DNA of 64,000 bases from Cunninghamia lanceolata (lineage: Eukaryota > Streptophyta > Pinopsida > Cupressales > Cupressaceae). Numbering within the stretch: position 1 is the first letter of the stretch; each line of letters begins with the position of its first letter. The translations under genes were made by a program, and so were the position numbers. Shown here piece after piece: positions 11,012 through 23,422 of this stretch. A model generated the notes under the pieces. That model did no database searches. It was not told the origin of the DNA and saw nothing but the letters and a program-made list of their open reading frames with translations. Location of the stretch: positions 13,524,501 through 13,588,500 of the forward strand of contig BSBN01000254.1 of the NCBI GenBank assembly GCA_027924645.1, given 5' to 3'.

Positions 11012-11992
11012 TGTAGACACGCAAAAATGTCTTGACCACCAAACTGACTCCCGATATTCCTAATCATATCAATTTCCCTCCTAAACCAATTAATTAAATT
11101 TTATTTAATTAATTATCCCTTCATTACCCCATTTCTCGTCAATTTATCCCAGACAATTGAATTAATTTCATTAATTCAATAGTTTCAAACCTAGCCAAAT
11201 GAATTTAGTAAATATGCAATATTTACTAAATCATTTTTCCCCTTTTGCCACTAAATCCAATTAATTAGTTAAAATCATGTTAACTAAATAATTTAACCCC
11301 ACTTATTCTAGCCTTAAGGTTAATTAAATAAAATCAATATTAATTAACCCTAAATCCCTCATTTGGGTGGTTAAACCTAGTTTAACCCACTCTCCCACAT
11401 TTCCCAAATAAATAAATGGGAATAAATCTACCTAAAATCCCACATCACAATAAAAAAATACCCTTCCCATGCCTATGCCTCTATTTCCCCCCAAATAAAT
11501 TTTTAATTCATTTGCATCTCCCCCCATGAATCTTTTATTTGGGGAATGATCTTCCCCCATAACTTTTCTCTTCCCCAAAATGAATAAAAGAATCACTTTT
11601 ATTCATACCATCCATTTTGCTAGATTAAATCCAAGCCATCCATGCCATCTTCACTCTCCACCCTTGATCTTTCCAAGCATTCTCCACCCTTGGATCAAGA
11701 ATCGCTCTCAAAGTCTATAAATACAAGCTCTCCCAAGCCATTTGAGGGAGCCAAGTCTATGCAAAGTCATAATGCCAAAATCTCTCTTGAGCTAGGATAG
11801 TGAGTTGCACAACTTGAAGGAGCATTTCACATTGAAATCCATTTGTCTAGGGATCATCTTGGTCTTGGGAGCTTGTTTGGGTGCAAAGGCTCCTTCTTCC
11901 CTTGATGGGATTGGACTTGCTTGTAAGGTATAACTTTGTGTTTCTTGCACTTTGTTTGGTATTTCAGCCTTGTTTCCATTTCTGATCTATAG
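11012..11992 (+). repeat. Element T 3' LTR, truncated at its right end
   Basis: Starts TGTAGACACGC after the purine tract. It has AT-rich U3 sequence with many TTAATTAA-like words and a good TATA box (TATAAATAC, 11716-11724), followed by a leader-like stretch. No CA end is seen before the sequence switches to copia B near 11993, so the LTR is cut. A second copy is not in the window, so the call rests on the purine tract, TG start and TATA position. Confidence 0.6.
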
Positions 11993-12647
11993 TAGGCACC
12001 CAAGTTTGACTATGACAAGTTGTAAGAGTATCGATTATGAATAGTTAGCTATGACATATTTTCTTACAGATGTAAGTGTTGTCATAAATGATAGATTTTA
12101 TGACAATGTAAGAGCACTTGTCATACCTATTTTGATAAAATTTGGGGTGCCCAAGTTTGGGGGGTATAAGGGATGAAAGGGAATCTCTTACAAGTCTCAT
12201 TTGCATGTTTTATGGCCTTGGAAATTGGGCCATATGGATTTGGACGAGATTCTTTTGTTGACTTGCTCTAGAAGCTACCCCATTCATAGTACATCTCTAT
12301 GTATATAGTTTCTTGGAGTTGGAGTTGCATAGTTGATTTGTAGGTATTGTTATGCTATCAAAATTGCTCCAAAATAATACATAGTGGTGAACTCCTGGAA
12401 GAGCCTAGCTCTGTAATTGTATTGTAATCATGCATTGTTTACTAGATAATACATTGGGTTGTGGTTTAGAGTGTGGGGTTTTTTACTTGAAAAGTTTTTC
12501 CCCATGTATATTCTATATTATGGTATTGTTTATGTTTCATATTTCTGTATCTTCTTCTATGTTGCTGTAAAGATTGAAAAATTTGCATATCTCTCTTGTC
12601 ATTAGATTAGTGTAGGAAGCTATTCTGTGTACCTTGCTTCCTTTTAG
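11993..12647 (+). repeat. Copia-B 5' LTR, 5'-truncated
   Basis: Matches 17257-17808 plus 31211-31312. It begins abruptly at TAGGCACCCAAG with no TG end, next to the cut LTR of element T, and ends CTTCCTTTTAG (CA in the other copy) just before the primer site. Confidence 0.88.
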
Positions 12648-12660
12648 TTAGTATCAGAGC
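12648..12660 (+). promoter_or_regulatory. Copia-B primer binding site, one mismatch
   Basis: TTAGTATCAGAGC follows the LTR directly; relatives have TTGGTATCAGAGC, complementary to tRNA-iMet. The G-to-A change is one of many transitions in this element. Confidence 0.85.
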
Positions 12661-12765
12661 TTGGCCATTTTTGGTCCTCGTTGTTTGGTAGAGGGTTTTT
12701 TGAGATGATCTTTGATTGAGTGGGAGCTTGTGTAGAGTATTTTGTGATCTTGTTGTAGGAAGGAG

Positions 12766-15700
12766 ATGGCAAGCACATCTACAAGATTAGAGATGGACAA
12801 GTTTAATAGAAAAAACTTCAAGTTGTGGAAACATAAAATGGAGGACATGTTTATAGATCAAGATCTATGGGAAGATATATCTAGCACAAAACCATTGGCA
12901 ATGTCTCAAGAAAACTAGGATCTCAAAGATCGAAAAGGCAAGGGTCTTGTGAGACTCTGTTTGGATGACTCCGTCTTGTTAAATGTTCATGAAGAGACTA
13001 TGATAGAAAAACTATGGAAGAATCTTGGAGAAATTTATTAGGCCAAGTCCTAGTTAAATAAGTTATTCTTGAGAAAAAATCTATACTCTCTAAAGATGGA
13101 AGATGGAGGATTTGTTGCAGATCATTTGAATGCTTTCAACATGCTAGTTGCTCAGTTAAACTTTGTTTGTGTAAAGATGGAGGAGGAGGATTGTTGCATG
13201 ACCTTGCTTTGTTCTTTGCTAGACTCATGGGAGCACTTTGTGATGGCCATTGGGAGTACTACCACAAAGTTCAAGATGGATAAGGTGGTTGCATCATTAC
13301 TTTCTAAATAGATGCAAATAAAAACTTCGGAAGTGGCTAAGGAGGCTCTTGTGGTTTGTGGTAGACCTAAGGAGAAAGGGAAAAAGAAGGACAAAAATGT
13401 AGAAAAGGGTAGATCCAAATACCATGGGAGATCTAAGTCTCTTGGAAAGTCCAAGGCTCTATGTTGGAACTATGGTAAATCTGGTCACTTCCGTAAGGAG
13501 TGCAAGGAGGAGAAAAATAAAAAGAACAATGATTCAAATTCTGACAAGTCCTCTCAAGCTGATGGAGAAACTTTTATCGCAGCTTTGGCAACACATGCAT
13601 TTGAGGATGTGTGGCTAATCGACTCCAGTGCATGTTTTCACATGACCTCACACAGAGATTGGTTTTTGAAGTATGAAGAATTTGATGGTGAGAAGGTGTA
13701 CTTGGGTGATTACTCTAACCTACAAATTGTTGGCCATGGAAGAGTCTTGATTAGATTCCCTGATGGTCGAGTGAAGGGGATCAATGGTGTACTACATATC
13801 CCTACTTTGGCACGAAACTTTCTTTTTATAAGTAAACTAAATGATTTGGGTGTGTAGGTTGTTTTCTCAAATGCGCGATGTAAGATGACTAGAGGAGCTA
13901 TGGTGCTAGCTAAGGGTGTTTGGATTGCTACTTTGTTTCAGCTTGATGCATGTATAGTTTAGTGCACTAGTGCCTCTATTTTGAAGAAGAGAGATTTAAA
14001 GTCTTCATTCTCACCATTGGAATTAGCAACCAAGAAAACTATTGCATCTACTTCTGATGGTTGTGCTTTCTAGGTACCCAAGGGTGCTCATTCCATGGAG
14101 ATGAAACTTCTAGAAAAGAAGACAATGTTATGGCACCAAAGGATTGGCCACATTGGTGAGAAGATTTTGAGGAACCAAAAAATAAAAACCTCATTGAGGG
14201 TATGAATGATTGTAATCTTGAGTTTAATTTCTATGAAAATTGCATAAATGGAAAACAAAACCATGTTCATTTTTATTTCAGTTCCTACAAATCATCTAAG
14301 GTGTTGGATTTGATTCATTCTAATGTATTTGGTATTGTTAATGTTCCTTCAATTTTGAAATCTGTTTATTTTGTTTCAGTCATTAATGACTACAGTAGAA
14401 GGACATGGGTATATTTCCTTAGAAGTAAATCTGAAGTCTTTGTGAGACTCAAAGAGTTCAAAGTTGTTGTAGAGAATCAAAATGATAGAAAGATTAAGTG
14501 TTTGAGGGTTGATAATGGTGGTGAGTTTTGTTCAGCAGATTTTGACAAGTTTTGTAAAGAACAAGGCATTGAGAGGCACAAGACAAAAAAGTATACCCCT
14601 CAGTAGAATGGATTTGCAGAGAGGATGAATAGAATGTTGATGGAGAGGGCTAGCAATATGCTAAGTGGAGCTAGCCTTGAACAAAAGTTTTGTGTCTAAA
14701 TATATTGCTATCACTTGTTACCTAATTAATAGGTCTTCTACATCGACGCTAGTTGATAAGACACTTATGGAGGTGTGGTTTGGTAAGAGGCATTCATTAA
14801 GATACATTTGAGTATTTGGTCATGAGGCATATGCACGTGTCTAAGGAGAAGATGTCTAAGTTGGAGAACAAGTTAGTAAAATGTATTTTCATCAGTTATG
14901 GTATTGGTGTGAAAGGGTCCAAGCTTTGGGACCCACTAGCCAAGAGAGTTTTATATAGTAGAAGTGTGATCTTTAGAGAGCTCAATCCTTCTGTTGTTCT
15001 ATAGCCATAGAAAAAAGAAAAGAAAGAGGATGTGGTTTAGCTTCCTCCCACCCCTGAGAAAGTTGAACCGAATACATCTTCTAGACCTAATGATGAGGAG
15101 AGCTCTAATACCTTTAAGAGTTTAGAAGAAGATGAGGGAGAACCTCAACCTTAACTTGTGAGGAGGTCCATGAGGATAAGGTGAAAACCTGAAAGGTTTG
15201 GTTATTTATTGCATGATTCCAATTGTATTTTTTCTTTGATTTCTAACATTGATGAGCCTAGGACTGTAAGGGAGGCTATGGGTATGAGTGATGTAGATTC
15301 TTGGAAAGAGACCATGGAAGAAGAGATGGATTTCTTGAAGGAAAACAATACTTGGTATTTGCTACCCTTGTCTAATGGACGTAAACCTATTGAATGTAAA
15401 TGGGTGTTCAAGAAGTTTGTTTCATATGGTAGTGTTGATAAATTTAAGACAAGGTTGGTCATGAAGGGGTACTCTTAGGTGGAGGGAATTGACCATAGTG
15501 AGATTTTCTCTCCTGTTGTAAAGATAACATCTATTTGGTTCCTGTTATCGCATGCAACAATGTATGATCTAGAAGTGGAACAGATGGATGTGAAGATAAC
15601 ATTCCTTCATGGTAACTTGGAGGAGGAAATTTATATGTCACATCTAGAGCACTACGTGGTAAAAGGTAAAGAAAATCTGGTTTGCAAGTTAAAAAAGTCT

Positions 15701-16832
15701 TTGTATAGTTTGAAGCAATCTCCTATGATGTGGTACCAAAAGTTTGATGCCTTTGTGTTGATTATTATATTTCTAAGATCAAAATCAGATCATTATGCTT
15801 ATTACAAGTTTGACAATCATCACATTCTCATTATTGCATTGTATGTCGATGATATGTTGTTCATTGGGAATGGTAAAAGTTTAATTTCTGATTTGAAGTC
15901 TCAGTTGTCAGCATAGTTTGAGATGAAAGATCTATGGGTAGCTAAGTACATTCTAGAAATGGAGATAAAAAGAGATAGAGCAAAGAGAAAAAATTTGTTA
16001 GGCTAGAGTATAAGTATGTTAACACCGTTTTGGAGAGATTCAGCATAGCAGATTGCAAACCTTTGATTGTTCTTGTTATGATGGGGACAAAGTTATCTAT
16101 TACAGATTGTCCAAAGTCTCCTTCTAAGATGGAAGATATGAGTAAAGTTCCTCATGCTAGTGTGGTCATCAGGTTGATGTATGCGATGGTCTGTATAAGA
16201 CTAGACATTGCCCTAGTAGTGGGAGTCCTTAGTCGGTATATGGCTAATCTAGAATGGGTACATTAGGATGAAGTTAAGAGAGTATTCAGATATCTATGGG
16301 GTACTTCCAAGTATTCCTTATGCTATCATGGTTATCCTACTAGTTCTCAGCATTTTGTAAGTATTCATGAATGTGTGGATTCAGATTGGGCAGGTGATAT
16401 TGACAGCAGGAGATCCACTAGTGCTTATGTGTTCACTATGTTTGGTGGTGCTACTAGTTGGATGAGTAAGCAACAACCTGTGGTCTCTTTGTCCATGATA
16501 GAAGCAGAGTACATGGTATCTAATCATTCTTTTAAGGAAGCCATTTGGCTTAAGAGGTTGTGTTTAGGTATTGGTTTTGATGCGGCACCAATTACTATCT
16601 GTTGTGACAGTCAAAGTGTCATTTACTTAGAAAAGAATCTTAGCTTCCATGCCATAACAAAGCACATTGATTTTCAATTTCATTTGTTCATGATATGGTA
16701 GAAGATGTAAATGTGATATTTGATAAGGTTGAAACTTTGAGAAATGTTACAGATGCACCGACAAAACTTGTGAGCATAGATAAGTTCAGATGGTGTTCGG
16801 AGTCTATGGGCCTCTTGGCCCCTAGTAGTTAA
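12766..16832 (+). pseudogene. Copia-B gag-pol polyprotein, broken
   Basis: Starts at ATG 12766 (MASTSTRLEMDKFN) and ends at TAA 16830. The domains in order are: gag; zinc knuckle CWNYGKSGHFRKEC (second Cys is Tyr) near 13460; protease LIDSSACFHMTSH (DSG now DSS) near 13620; integrase with IHSNVFG (first Asp lost), RVDNGGEF and NGFAERMNR; RT with EQMDVKITFLHG, SLYSLKQSP and intact YVDDMLFIG near 15845; RNase H with DSDWAGDIDSRRSTSAYVF and SLSMIEAEYM. At least six in-frame TAG codons sit where the conserved residue is Gln or Trp, for instance after KYTPQ, KGYS and NLEWVH. A dead copy. Confidence 0.92.
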
Positions 16833-16880
16833 ATCGTCTCATTCTATTAGGTCTTGAAAGGTGTTCAACAAGTGGGAGAA

Positions 16881-17808
16881 TGTTAGGAATTAAGTTGTCT
16901 CAATCTTTGCAAGTTCCTAGCATTTATTATTTAATTGTATATTTATTTATTTGTCTAAATTGTATTTAATATTGGTCATCCTGTTTTGTCATTTAGTGTG
17001 AGGTGGCATGTTGACATGTCATCCAACTTGGAAGGTGACTTGGATGGTCAAGTCAACATTTGAAGATTTAGGTGTCCCATTTTGTGGTAGAAGTCATTTT
17101 CCATGTGTCAGCATCTTTTGGGTGTTGTAAGAGGTCTATGACATGTAAGAGTTATGAGAAATTCCTATGTCAAAATCTATAACATGTAAGAGCCAAAAAT
17201 AGAAGATTCTATGATAGGTGTGACAAGTGTCAAGAAGCATCTTTTCATGGAGAAGGTAGGTACCCAAGTTTGACTATGACATGTTCTAAGAGCATCAGTT
17301 ATTAATAGTTAGTTATGATAGATTCTCTTACAACTGTAAGTGTTGTCATATATGATAGATTTTATGACAATGTAAGAGCATCTATCATACCTATTTTTGG
17401 CAAATTTGGGGTGCCCAAGTTTGGGGGTTGTAAGGCATTAAAGGGAATTTCTTACAAGTGTCATTTGCATGTTTTATGGCCTTAGAAATTGGACCATATG
17501 GATTTGTATGAGATTCTTTTGTTGACTTTCTCTAGAAGCTACCTCCATTTGTAGTACTTCTCTATATATACAGGTGCTTGGAGTTGGACTTGCATAGTTG
17601 ATTTGTAGGTACTGTTATGCTGTTGGAATTGCTCTAGAATACTACATAGTGGTGAACTCCTAGAAGAACTTGGCTCTATAATTGTATTGTAATCACACAT
17701 TGTTTACTAAATAATACATTGGATTATGCTTTGGAGTGTGGGGTTTTTTACCTGAAATGGTTTTCCCCGCATATATTCTACGTTATGGTATTGTTTATGT
17801 TTCATATT
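16881..17808 (+). repeat. Copia-B 3' LTR, left part
   Basis: Begins TGTTAGGAATTAAG right after the purine tract AAGTGGGAGAA. Interrupted after TCATATT by the insertion of G. The remaining 102 bp are at 31211-31312. Confidence 0.9.
17804..17808. other. Target site duplication of G, left copy (ATATT)
   Basis: ATATT immediately before the G LTR start TGGTGCGG. The right copy is at 31206-31210, and the uninterrupted site is visible in the other LTR of B near 12541. Confidence 0.9.
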
Positions 17809-18633
17809 TGGTGCGGTCATGGTAGGAGGGTTCACAGAATGAACTATCCAAACAGTGAAGCAAGATTAAACACAACAGAAATAACTCAAAGAAATAAAGC
17901 AAAAGCATATTCAGTCATTTAGTATATCATAGAATTCAAATAGAGATCAGCCAGCAACATGCGGGCTTATAAGTAGGGCTCACAGGCCTGATTACATACA
18001 TGTGCAAGATAAGGCTTTGAAGCTCCCTTCACACAAAATTGAAACTAGGAACTACGAATCAATTTATAACTCCTTAACTACTTTCCTAAGGATCTATTAC
18101 ATCTATATATATCATCTCTGGACCAATAGATTCCTCCATGTCAGCCAAGGAAGATCACAAATTCTAAATAAGAGTTGTAACGTGTTCATAGATAGATTAG
18201 ACCTAAATGCATAGAGCACTTCCTCAAATGAATGGGACAATGTACGGACCCTTGGGGAAGGTCAGCCATGAACCAAAGAACATTGAATGATGTGTCATTA
18301 AGATTTGAAAGTCAAGGAATGATCCACAAGCCTTCTCCTTCAACTAATTATTAGGAACTGTTAGAATGCTCTACACTAAGAAAATAGTTGATCTTCTAAG
18401 AGAGATGTCTTTTTGGTAACTAATCCATATACTCTGAATTCTTGATATGATGTAGAGGAATGAATGTAGATGCTAAGTCTAGATCTGCAAGATGTGAAAT
18501 GTCAAAGCTAGACCACAAGCTGAAAACTGCTACTGACTGAATTTCGTAAACTAAACTAGAAAATGAAAGAACTAAAATGCAAATGTTTTGGTTGATGCAA
18601 GATTACTCTTGAACTAGGGATGCTTCTGCATTA
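17809..18633 (-). repeat. Chromo-G 3' LTR
   Basis: Same length and sequence plan as 30381-31205, from TGGTGCGGTCATGGTAGGAG. The inner end reads GCATTA where the other copy has ACATCA, so its terminal bases are mutated. A TATATATA box on the minus strand lies near 18104-18112. Confidence 0.9.
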
Positions 18634-18710
18634 GACATCTAGGGTTATTGAAAAAAATGAGTCCCTCACTTTGTTGGGGCTAGGGGAGAACCAAGACAGT
18701 CCACCTCAGC

Positions 18711-21700
18711 CTAAGAAATCCATGATGAATCTTCTTCCGGTCTGCCTTCCCACTTCACAAGATATTATTTGTATTGTCTTCCTCTAGTGTTGTGTCCAAC
18801 TCTGCTGTCCAAAATGTCTTCTATCTTCTCTGGTGCTTGTTGTGGTAACTGCTTCTTCAAGTCTTCTTCCATGCTATCACTAAACTCTGCTTCATGATAC
18901 TGATATAGGTCTACAATGTTAAAAATAGGAGATATACCCAATGTCTCTGGTAACTCCACTTCATATGCATTTCCTAAATCAAATTTCCTAAGTATCCTAC
19001 AAGGTCCAAACTTCTTCATCTTCAACTTGTTATAATTTCCAACTAGAAATCTTTCTTTTCTCAATTACACCATCACTTTATCTCCAACTTCAAATTCATT
19101 TTGTCTTATCTTCTTATTAGCCTTCTCTTTGTACTTATTGTTCATATCCTCCAAATGTTTCTTCACTTGATTTGCACTGTCTTCATATGGTCTGCAAATT
19201 CTTTTGCTTTTGCACTCCTCTTTTCCTCTGTACTAATATCTCTTAATTCTACAACTCTTCTAGGGTTCACTCCGGTCACAATCTCAAAAGGTATTCTTCT
19301 AGTACTCCTATTTACTAAAAAATTGTATGCAAACTCTGCTTGTGAAAGAATCAAATCCCAACTTCTGGCTTTATCTCCAACCAAACACCTCAACAAGTTT
19401 CCCAAACTCCTATTCACTACCTCTATCTGTCCATCTGTCTGTGGATGAAAAGTTAAACTAAATTTCAAATTCATCTTCATCTTCTTCCAAAGTGTCCTCC
19501 AAAAGTATGCAACAAACTTTGTGTCTCTGTCTGAAACTATATTCTTAGGTAATCCATGCAATCTTACAATCTCCTTGAAAAATAGGTCAACTACATGCAC
19601 TGCATCAGTTGTCTTCTTATAAGGTATGAAATGACCCATCTTTGAAAATCTGACAACCACTACAAATATTGAATCATGTCCTCTCTATGTCTTAGGCAAT
19701 CCCATTACAAAATCCATGCTTATATCTTCCCAAGGTCTCTCTGGGATTGTCAAAGGTTTATACAATCCAGTATTCTAACTACTCCCTTTTGCAACTTGAC
19801 AAACTCTACAAATCTACACAAATTTTTAAACATCCCTATGTACCTGAGGCCAAAAGTAATTTTCACTCACCAAAGCCACTATCTTATCAATGCCAAAGTA
19901 TCCTGCCAATCCACCACTATGCTTCTCCTTGATCAAATTATCCCTCATTGAACTTCTAGGTATGCACAACTGGCTTCCTTTGAATAACATATCTTCTTGA
20001 ATGAAATAGTCCAGCCACTTACTCCTATTTGTCACTACTCTCTAAGGTTTTGCAAAATTAGTGTCTCCCTCATACATATTTTTCAATCCATCAAAACCCA
20101 ACACTTCAACTCTCATCTCTATCAACAAGTTTCTTCTTCTACTCAAGGCATCAACAACTTTGTTTGATTTTCCACTCCTATGCTTCAACACAAAAGTATA
20201 ACTTTGGATGACCTCTACCCATCTCATATGTCTCTGATTCAACTTACCTTGACTGTTCAAATATTACAAAGCTTGATGATTTGTATACAACACAAACTCC
20301 TTAGGCAACAAGTAATGTCTCCACTTCTTCAAAGCTTAAATTATGGCATAGAACTCTTAATCATGAATTAAATATCTTTTCCTTGCATCATTCAACTTCT
20401 CACTGAAATAAGCTACAGGTCTACCTTCTTGACTTAATACTACTGTAATTGAATTTCCACTTGGATCACAATAAACTTGAAATACCTTGTTAAAATTTGG
20501 TAATGCCAAAATAGGTTGCTCTGTTACTTTTTGCTTCAACAACTCAAAACTCTTATCTACTTTAGATGTCCACTTGAAATCTTTTCTGTCAGTTCTCATT
20601 GTCTCTGTCATAGGGTTACATACTGAACTAAAATTTATAATGAACTTTTGGTAGAAACTAGTCAATCCATGAAATGATCTAACCTCTCCAATACTCTTTG
20701 GTGTAGGCCATTCAATAATTGCTCTCACTTTCTCAGGGTCTATCTTCAATCCTTTTGTAGAAACCACAAATCCCAAGTATACTAACTCATCCTTTATGAA
20801 ACTACACTTATTGATGTTTATCATCAATTTCACTTCTCCTGGTCACTGTAAAACTTGTCTAATATGCCACAAATGTTCCTCTTTTGTCTTATTGAAAATT
20901 AGAATATCATCTAGGTACACAATCACAAACTTACCCAAGAATTTATTCAGAACTTCATTCATCAACCTCGTGAATGTACTCAATGCATTTGTTAATTCAC
21001 TAGGCATCACTAACCATTCATACAATCCTTCATTGGTCTTAAAAGCAGTCTTCCATTCATCTCCTCTAATTCTGATCTGATGGTATCCACTCTTCAAGTC
21101 TATCTTTGTGAAATATATTGCTCCACTCAAACAATCCATAATATCATCCATCCTAGGTAAAGGAAATCTATACTTAACTGTGATCTTGTTTATTTTTGTA
21201 GAGTCAGTACACATTCTCCATTCTCCATCCTTTTTTGGTGCTAACACTATAGGTACTACACAAGGACTCAAACTTTCTCTGATCAATCCATTTCTCAATA
21301 ACTCTTGTATTTGTCTATTCAGTTCTTCATTCTTTGTCAGTGTCATTCTATGTGCTACTTTGTTAGGCAAACTTGCTCCCAGTATAACATCCATGTGATG
21401 ACTGATACTCCTTATAGGTGGTAATCCTTCAGGTACATTATCTAATATGATGTCTTCATATTCTATCAACAACTCCTTTATCTCCTCCAGTTTAGTCTCT
21501 TTCTTCAATGCTTCAATCTTTTTAGGGATCAAGGCATAACACATACTTTCCTATTTCAAACCATCAAGAAATTTCCTTCCATCTACCAAATAGATTCTAG
21601 CATTCCCACATACCACATCTTTAGAATCATCTCTAAAGGAATCAAAGTAATTCTTTTCCCATTTGTTGTTATAGTATATGTGTTCTTCCTCCCATCATGT

Positions 21701-22111
21701 ATAGCTTTTCTATCATACTTCCAAGGTCTACCTAACAAGATATGACAAACATCCATAGGCATAATATAACATAAGACTTCATCCTGATAAGATCCAATAT
21801 GAAGTACCTTATGATCATCCTGAATCCATGCTATATGATATGGCTTAGGGTGTTTCAATCTTTTGAACTTTGGCTTAGTCACCATCTCCTCTAAAACTAG
21901 GTTAATTAGAACTACCACTATCAATCACAACTTTACAACACTTGCCTCCAAATTTGCATCTAGTTCTAAACAAACTTTTCCTCTGTGATGGTTCCTCATT
22001 TGTCTTTGTTTGAAATAGTGCTCTCCTCATCACCAATGATTCTCCTTTCTCAGGTTTACCAACAGAACTAGGTGATTCAACTGGTTCTTCTTCCACTATT
22101 TTTTGTCCTCT
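18711..22111 (-). pseudogene. Chromo-G pol: PR, RT, RNase H, INT, chromodomain; broken
   Basis: Minus strand. The protease motif VIDSGSSN is near 21905. RT has KIDLKSGYHQIRI and the catalytic box YLDDILIF near 20920. RNase H begins QVYCDPSGNS and ends near VVDALSRR (20130). The integrase zinc-binding part contains KEKHSGGLAGYFGIDK and CRVCQVAKGS; its DDE triad is visible in SMDFVMGLP, VSDRDTKF and QTDGQIEVVNR. A chromodomain at about 18840-18711 (ILDSRV, then RQYK, stop, YLVKWEGRPEEDSSW) would bind histone marks and guide insertion. TAA or TAG stops interrupt RNase H, integrase and the chromodomain. Confidence 0.92.
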
Positions 22112-22116
22112 TACTT
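22112..22116. other. Target site duplication of F, left copy (TACTT)
   Basis: TACTT precedes the F 5' LTR start TGTTGC. The identical right copy is at 29105-29109, inside Chromo-G. Confidence 0.95.
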
Positions 22117-22853
22117 TGTTGCATGTATGGGCCTAACCGGTGTTGTCATTGATGTCAACATACTCCTGTTGCATTAATGATAAGGTTTGGATGAGCTAAA
22201 TGCTGGGGATATTGAGAAAATTAGTTCTAATCAGGAACAAAGAAGAACAGTGAAGACAATGAGCTAATGATCATAGCTAAGATGAACATCAGAGGATATG
22301 ATTCAAAGGGTTGGTAGATATGTATCTTAAGATGATCCAGTAAAGATTTTAGAGGTCTACATGGTGATCTAAAGAAGTTGTGGCCGTTCAAGTAACTACT
22401 TCCGGTAGTTGTTTAGAGGTGACAGAGTCACACAGATAGGTTCAGTGAGATCCGAAAGTACATTATCTTGTTATACAGATTTAGTGGAGTGTGTAGATAG
22501 TTAATGTGAATCGGCAACTCAGTTGGATCATGCTCTGGAGGTCTGCAAGCATCTATTCCAATATGACAATGATGATAGATAGTGGTCTTGAGGTTCTAGA
22601 TGAAGGAGAGAGTGATTCCAATAAGAAGATATAGTGTGGATGTTCTTGGTGATTTAGGCAAGCTTGTGGAGGTCTTTGGATCTTGTCCAGTTTGTGTTGA
22701 TGGTCCGCATTGAAGTTTAAGCTTGCATTTGAAGAATTACTTCCGGATGAAGGTTTTCTTCCTTAGATTGGTCGACCGTATGAGTTACTCATCCTGCGGA
22801 TGCTCTTGTAGATGTTTTCTGACTTAGATGATTATTCCTAAGTTGATGTCTTG

Positions 22854-22861
22854 TATAAATA
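22854..22861 (+). promoter_or_regulatory. Copia-F TATA box (second copy at 28593)
   Basis: TATAAATA in the same context (CTTGTATAAATAAGGAATTG) in both LTRs. It sets the approximate start of the element transcript and thereby places the hairpin array about 150-215 nt into the leader. Confidence 0.7.
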
Positions 22862-23318
22862 AGGAATTGTGAAGTCATTTCAAAGTGTGAGGAGTGGAGA
22901 TTAGAGTGTGGTAGTGAGGAGAAGAGAAAAAGGTAGAATAGAAGTATTGGGGCTTAAATGGAACTAACTCAAGCATGGTGAAGATGCTATTCTTCAGTTC
23001 AAGTATGTAATACTTATTATTTTGTAAATAGTGTGTCTCTTGTAGGTAGTGGGCCTCCTGTGAATAGTGTGCTCGAGCAGTGAGCCCTAATTGGCATGTG
23101 ACATTTTATTCCTTCTATTCTTCTAACAAAGAATACAATCTTGGGTTAGTCACCTCGTGGTTTTTCCCTTAACCAAGTTTTCCATGTTAAAATATTGGTG
23201 TCTCATGTGTTGATGTGTTTCTGCTCTTGATTTAATGCATTATGTTTCATGATTGATTTATTGTTATACTGCTAAATTACCAAGTGGATTTATGTGTTTA
23301 AATTGAAGGAAAGTTTTA

Positions 23319-23349
23319 GACAACTGATTGACCCCCCCTCTCAGTTGTC
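23319..23349 (+). other. Copia-F U5 stem with C-run loop
   Basis: GACAACTGA pairs with TCAGTTGTC (9 bp) around a loop with a run of eight C. The second LTR has the same structure at about 29058-29088. Confidence 0.6.
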
Positions 23350-23367
23350 TTCCTTATATCTAACAAT

Positions 23368-23379
23368 TGGTATCAGAGC
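23368..23379 (+). promoter_or_regulatory. Copia-F primer binding site (tRNA-iMet)
   Basis: TGGTATCAGAGC two bases after the LTR end, a perfect match to the tRNA-iMet complement. Confidence 0.96.
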
Positions 23380-23422
23380 TAAATTCCTCTAAAAGGAGTT
23401 TAACTGCTCGAGGAGATCTAGG

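Larger units (their letters stand above)
4598..11992 (+). mobile_element. Element T: probable Tat-like Ty3 element remnant
   Basis: The evidence for one element is a plus-strand purine tract and LTR start at the right (10999-11992), preceded by several kb without pol, with an antisense plant-mobile-domain ORF and tandem repeats. Extra ORFs in antisense orientation near the 3' LTR, including mobile-domain ones, are known in Tat-lineage Ty3 elements, and long repeat-rich untranslated regions are common there. No gag, protease, RT or integrase can be seen, and no 5' LTR. The left edge is set only by the end of Copia-A, so it is uncertain. Confidence 0.4.
22117..23365 (+). repeat. Copia-F 5' LTR
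   Basis: 1249 bp, TGTTGCATG to TCTAACA. TATA box TATAAATA at 22854-22861 puts the start of element RNA near 22885. The leader contains a decayed mini-hairpin array (about 23030-23100) and a perfect stem GACAACTGA / TCAGTTGTC (23319-23327 and 23341-23349) 16 bases before the LTR end. It is 55 bp longer than the 3' LTR because about 54 bp near 22430-22490 are absent from the other copy. Confidence 0.95.

Noticed and set aside
10627..11067. Overlapping ORFs on both strands upstream of the element T LTR
   Set aside because: They run across the purine tract and LTR edge and encode no recognisable domain.
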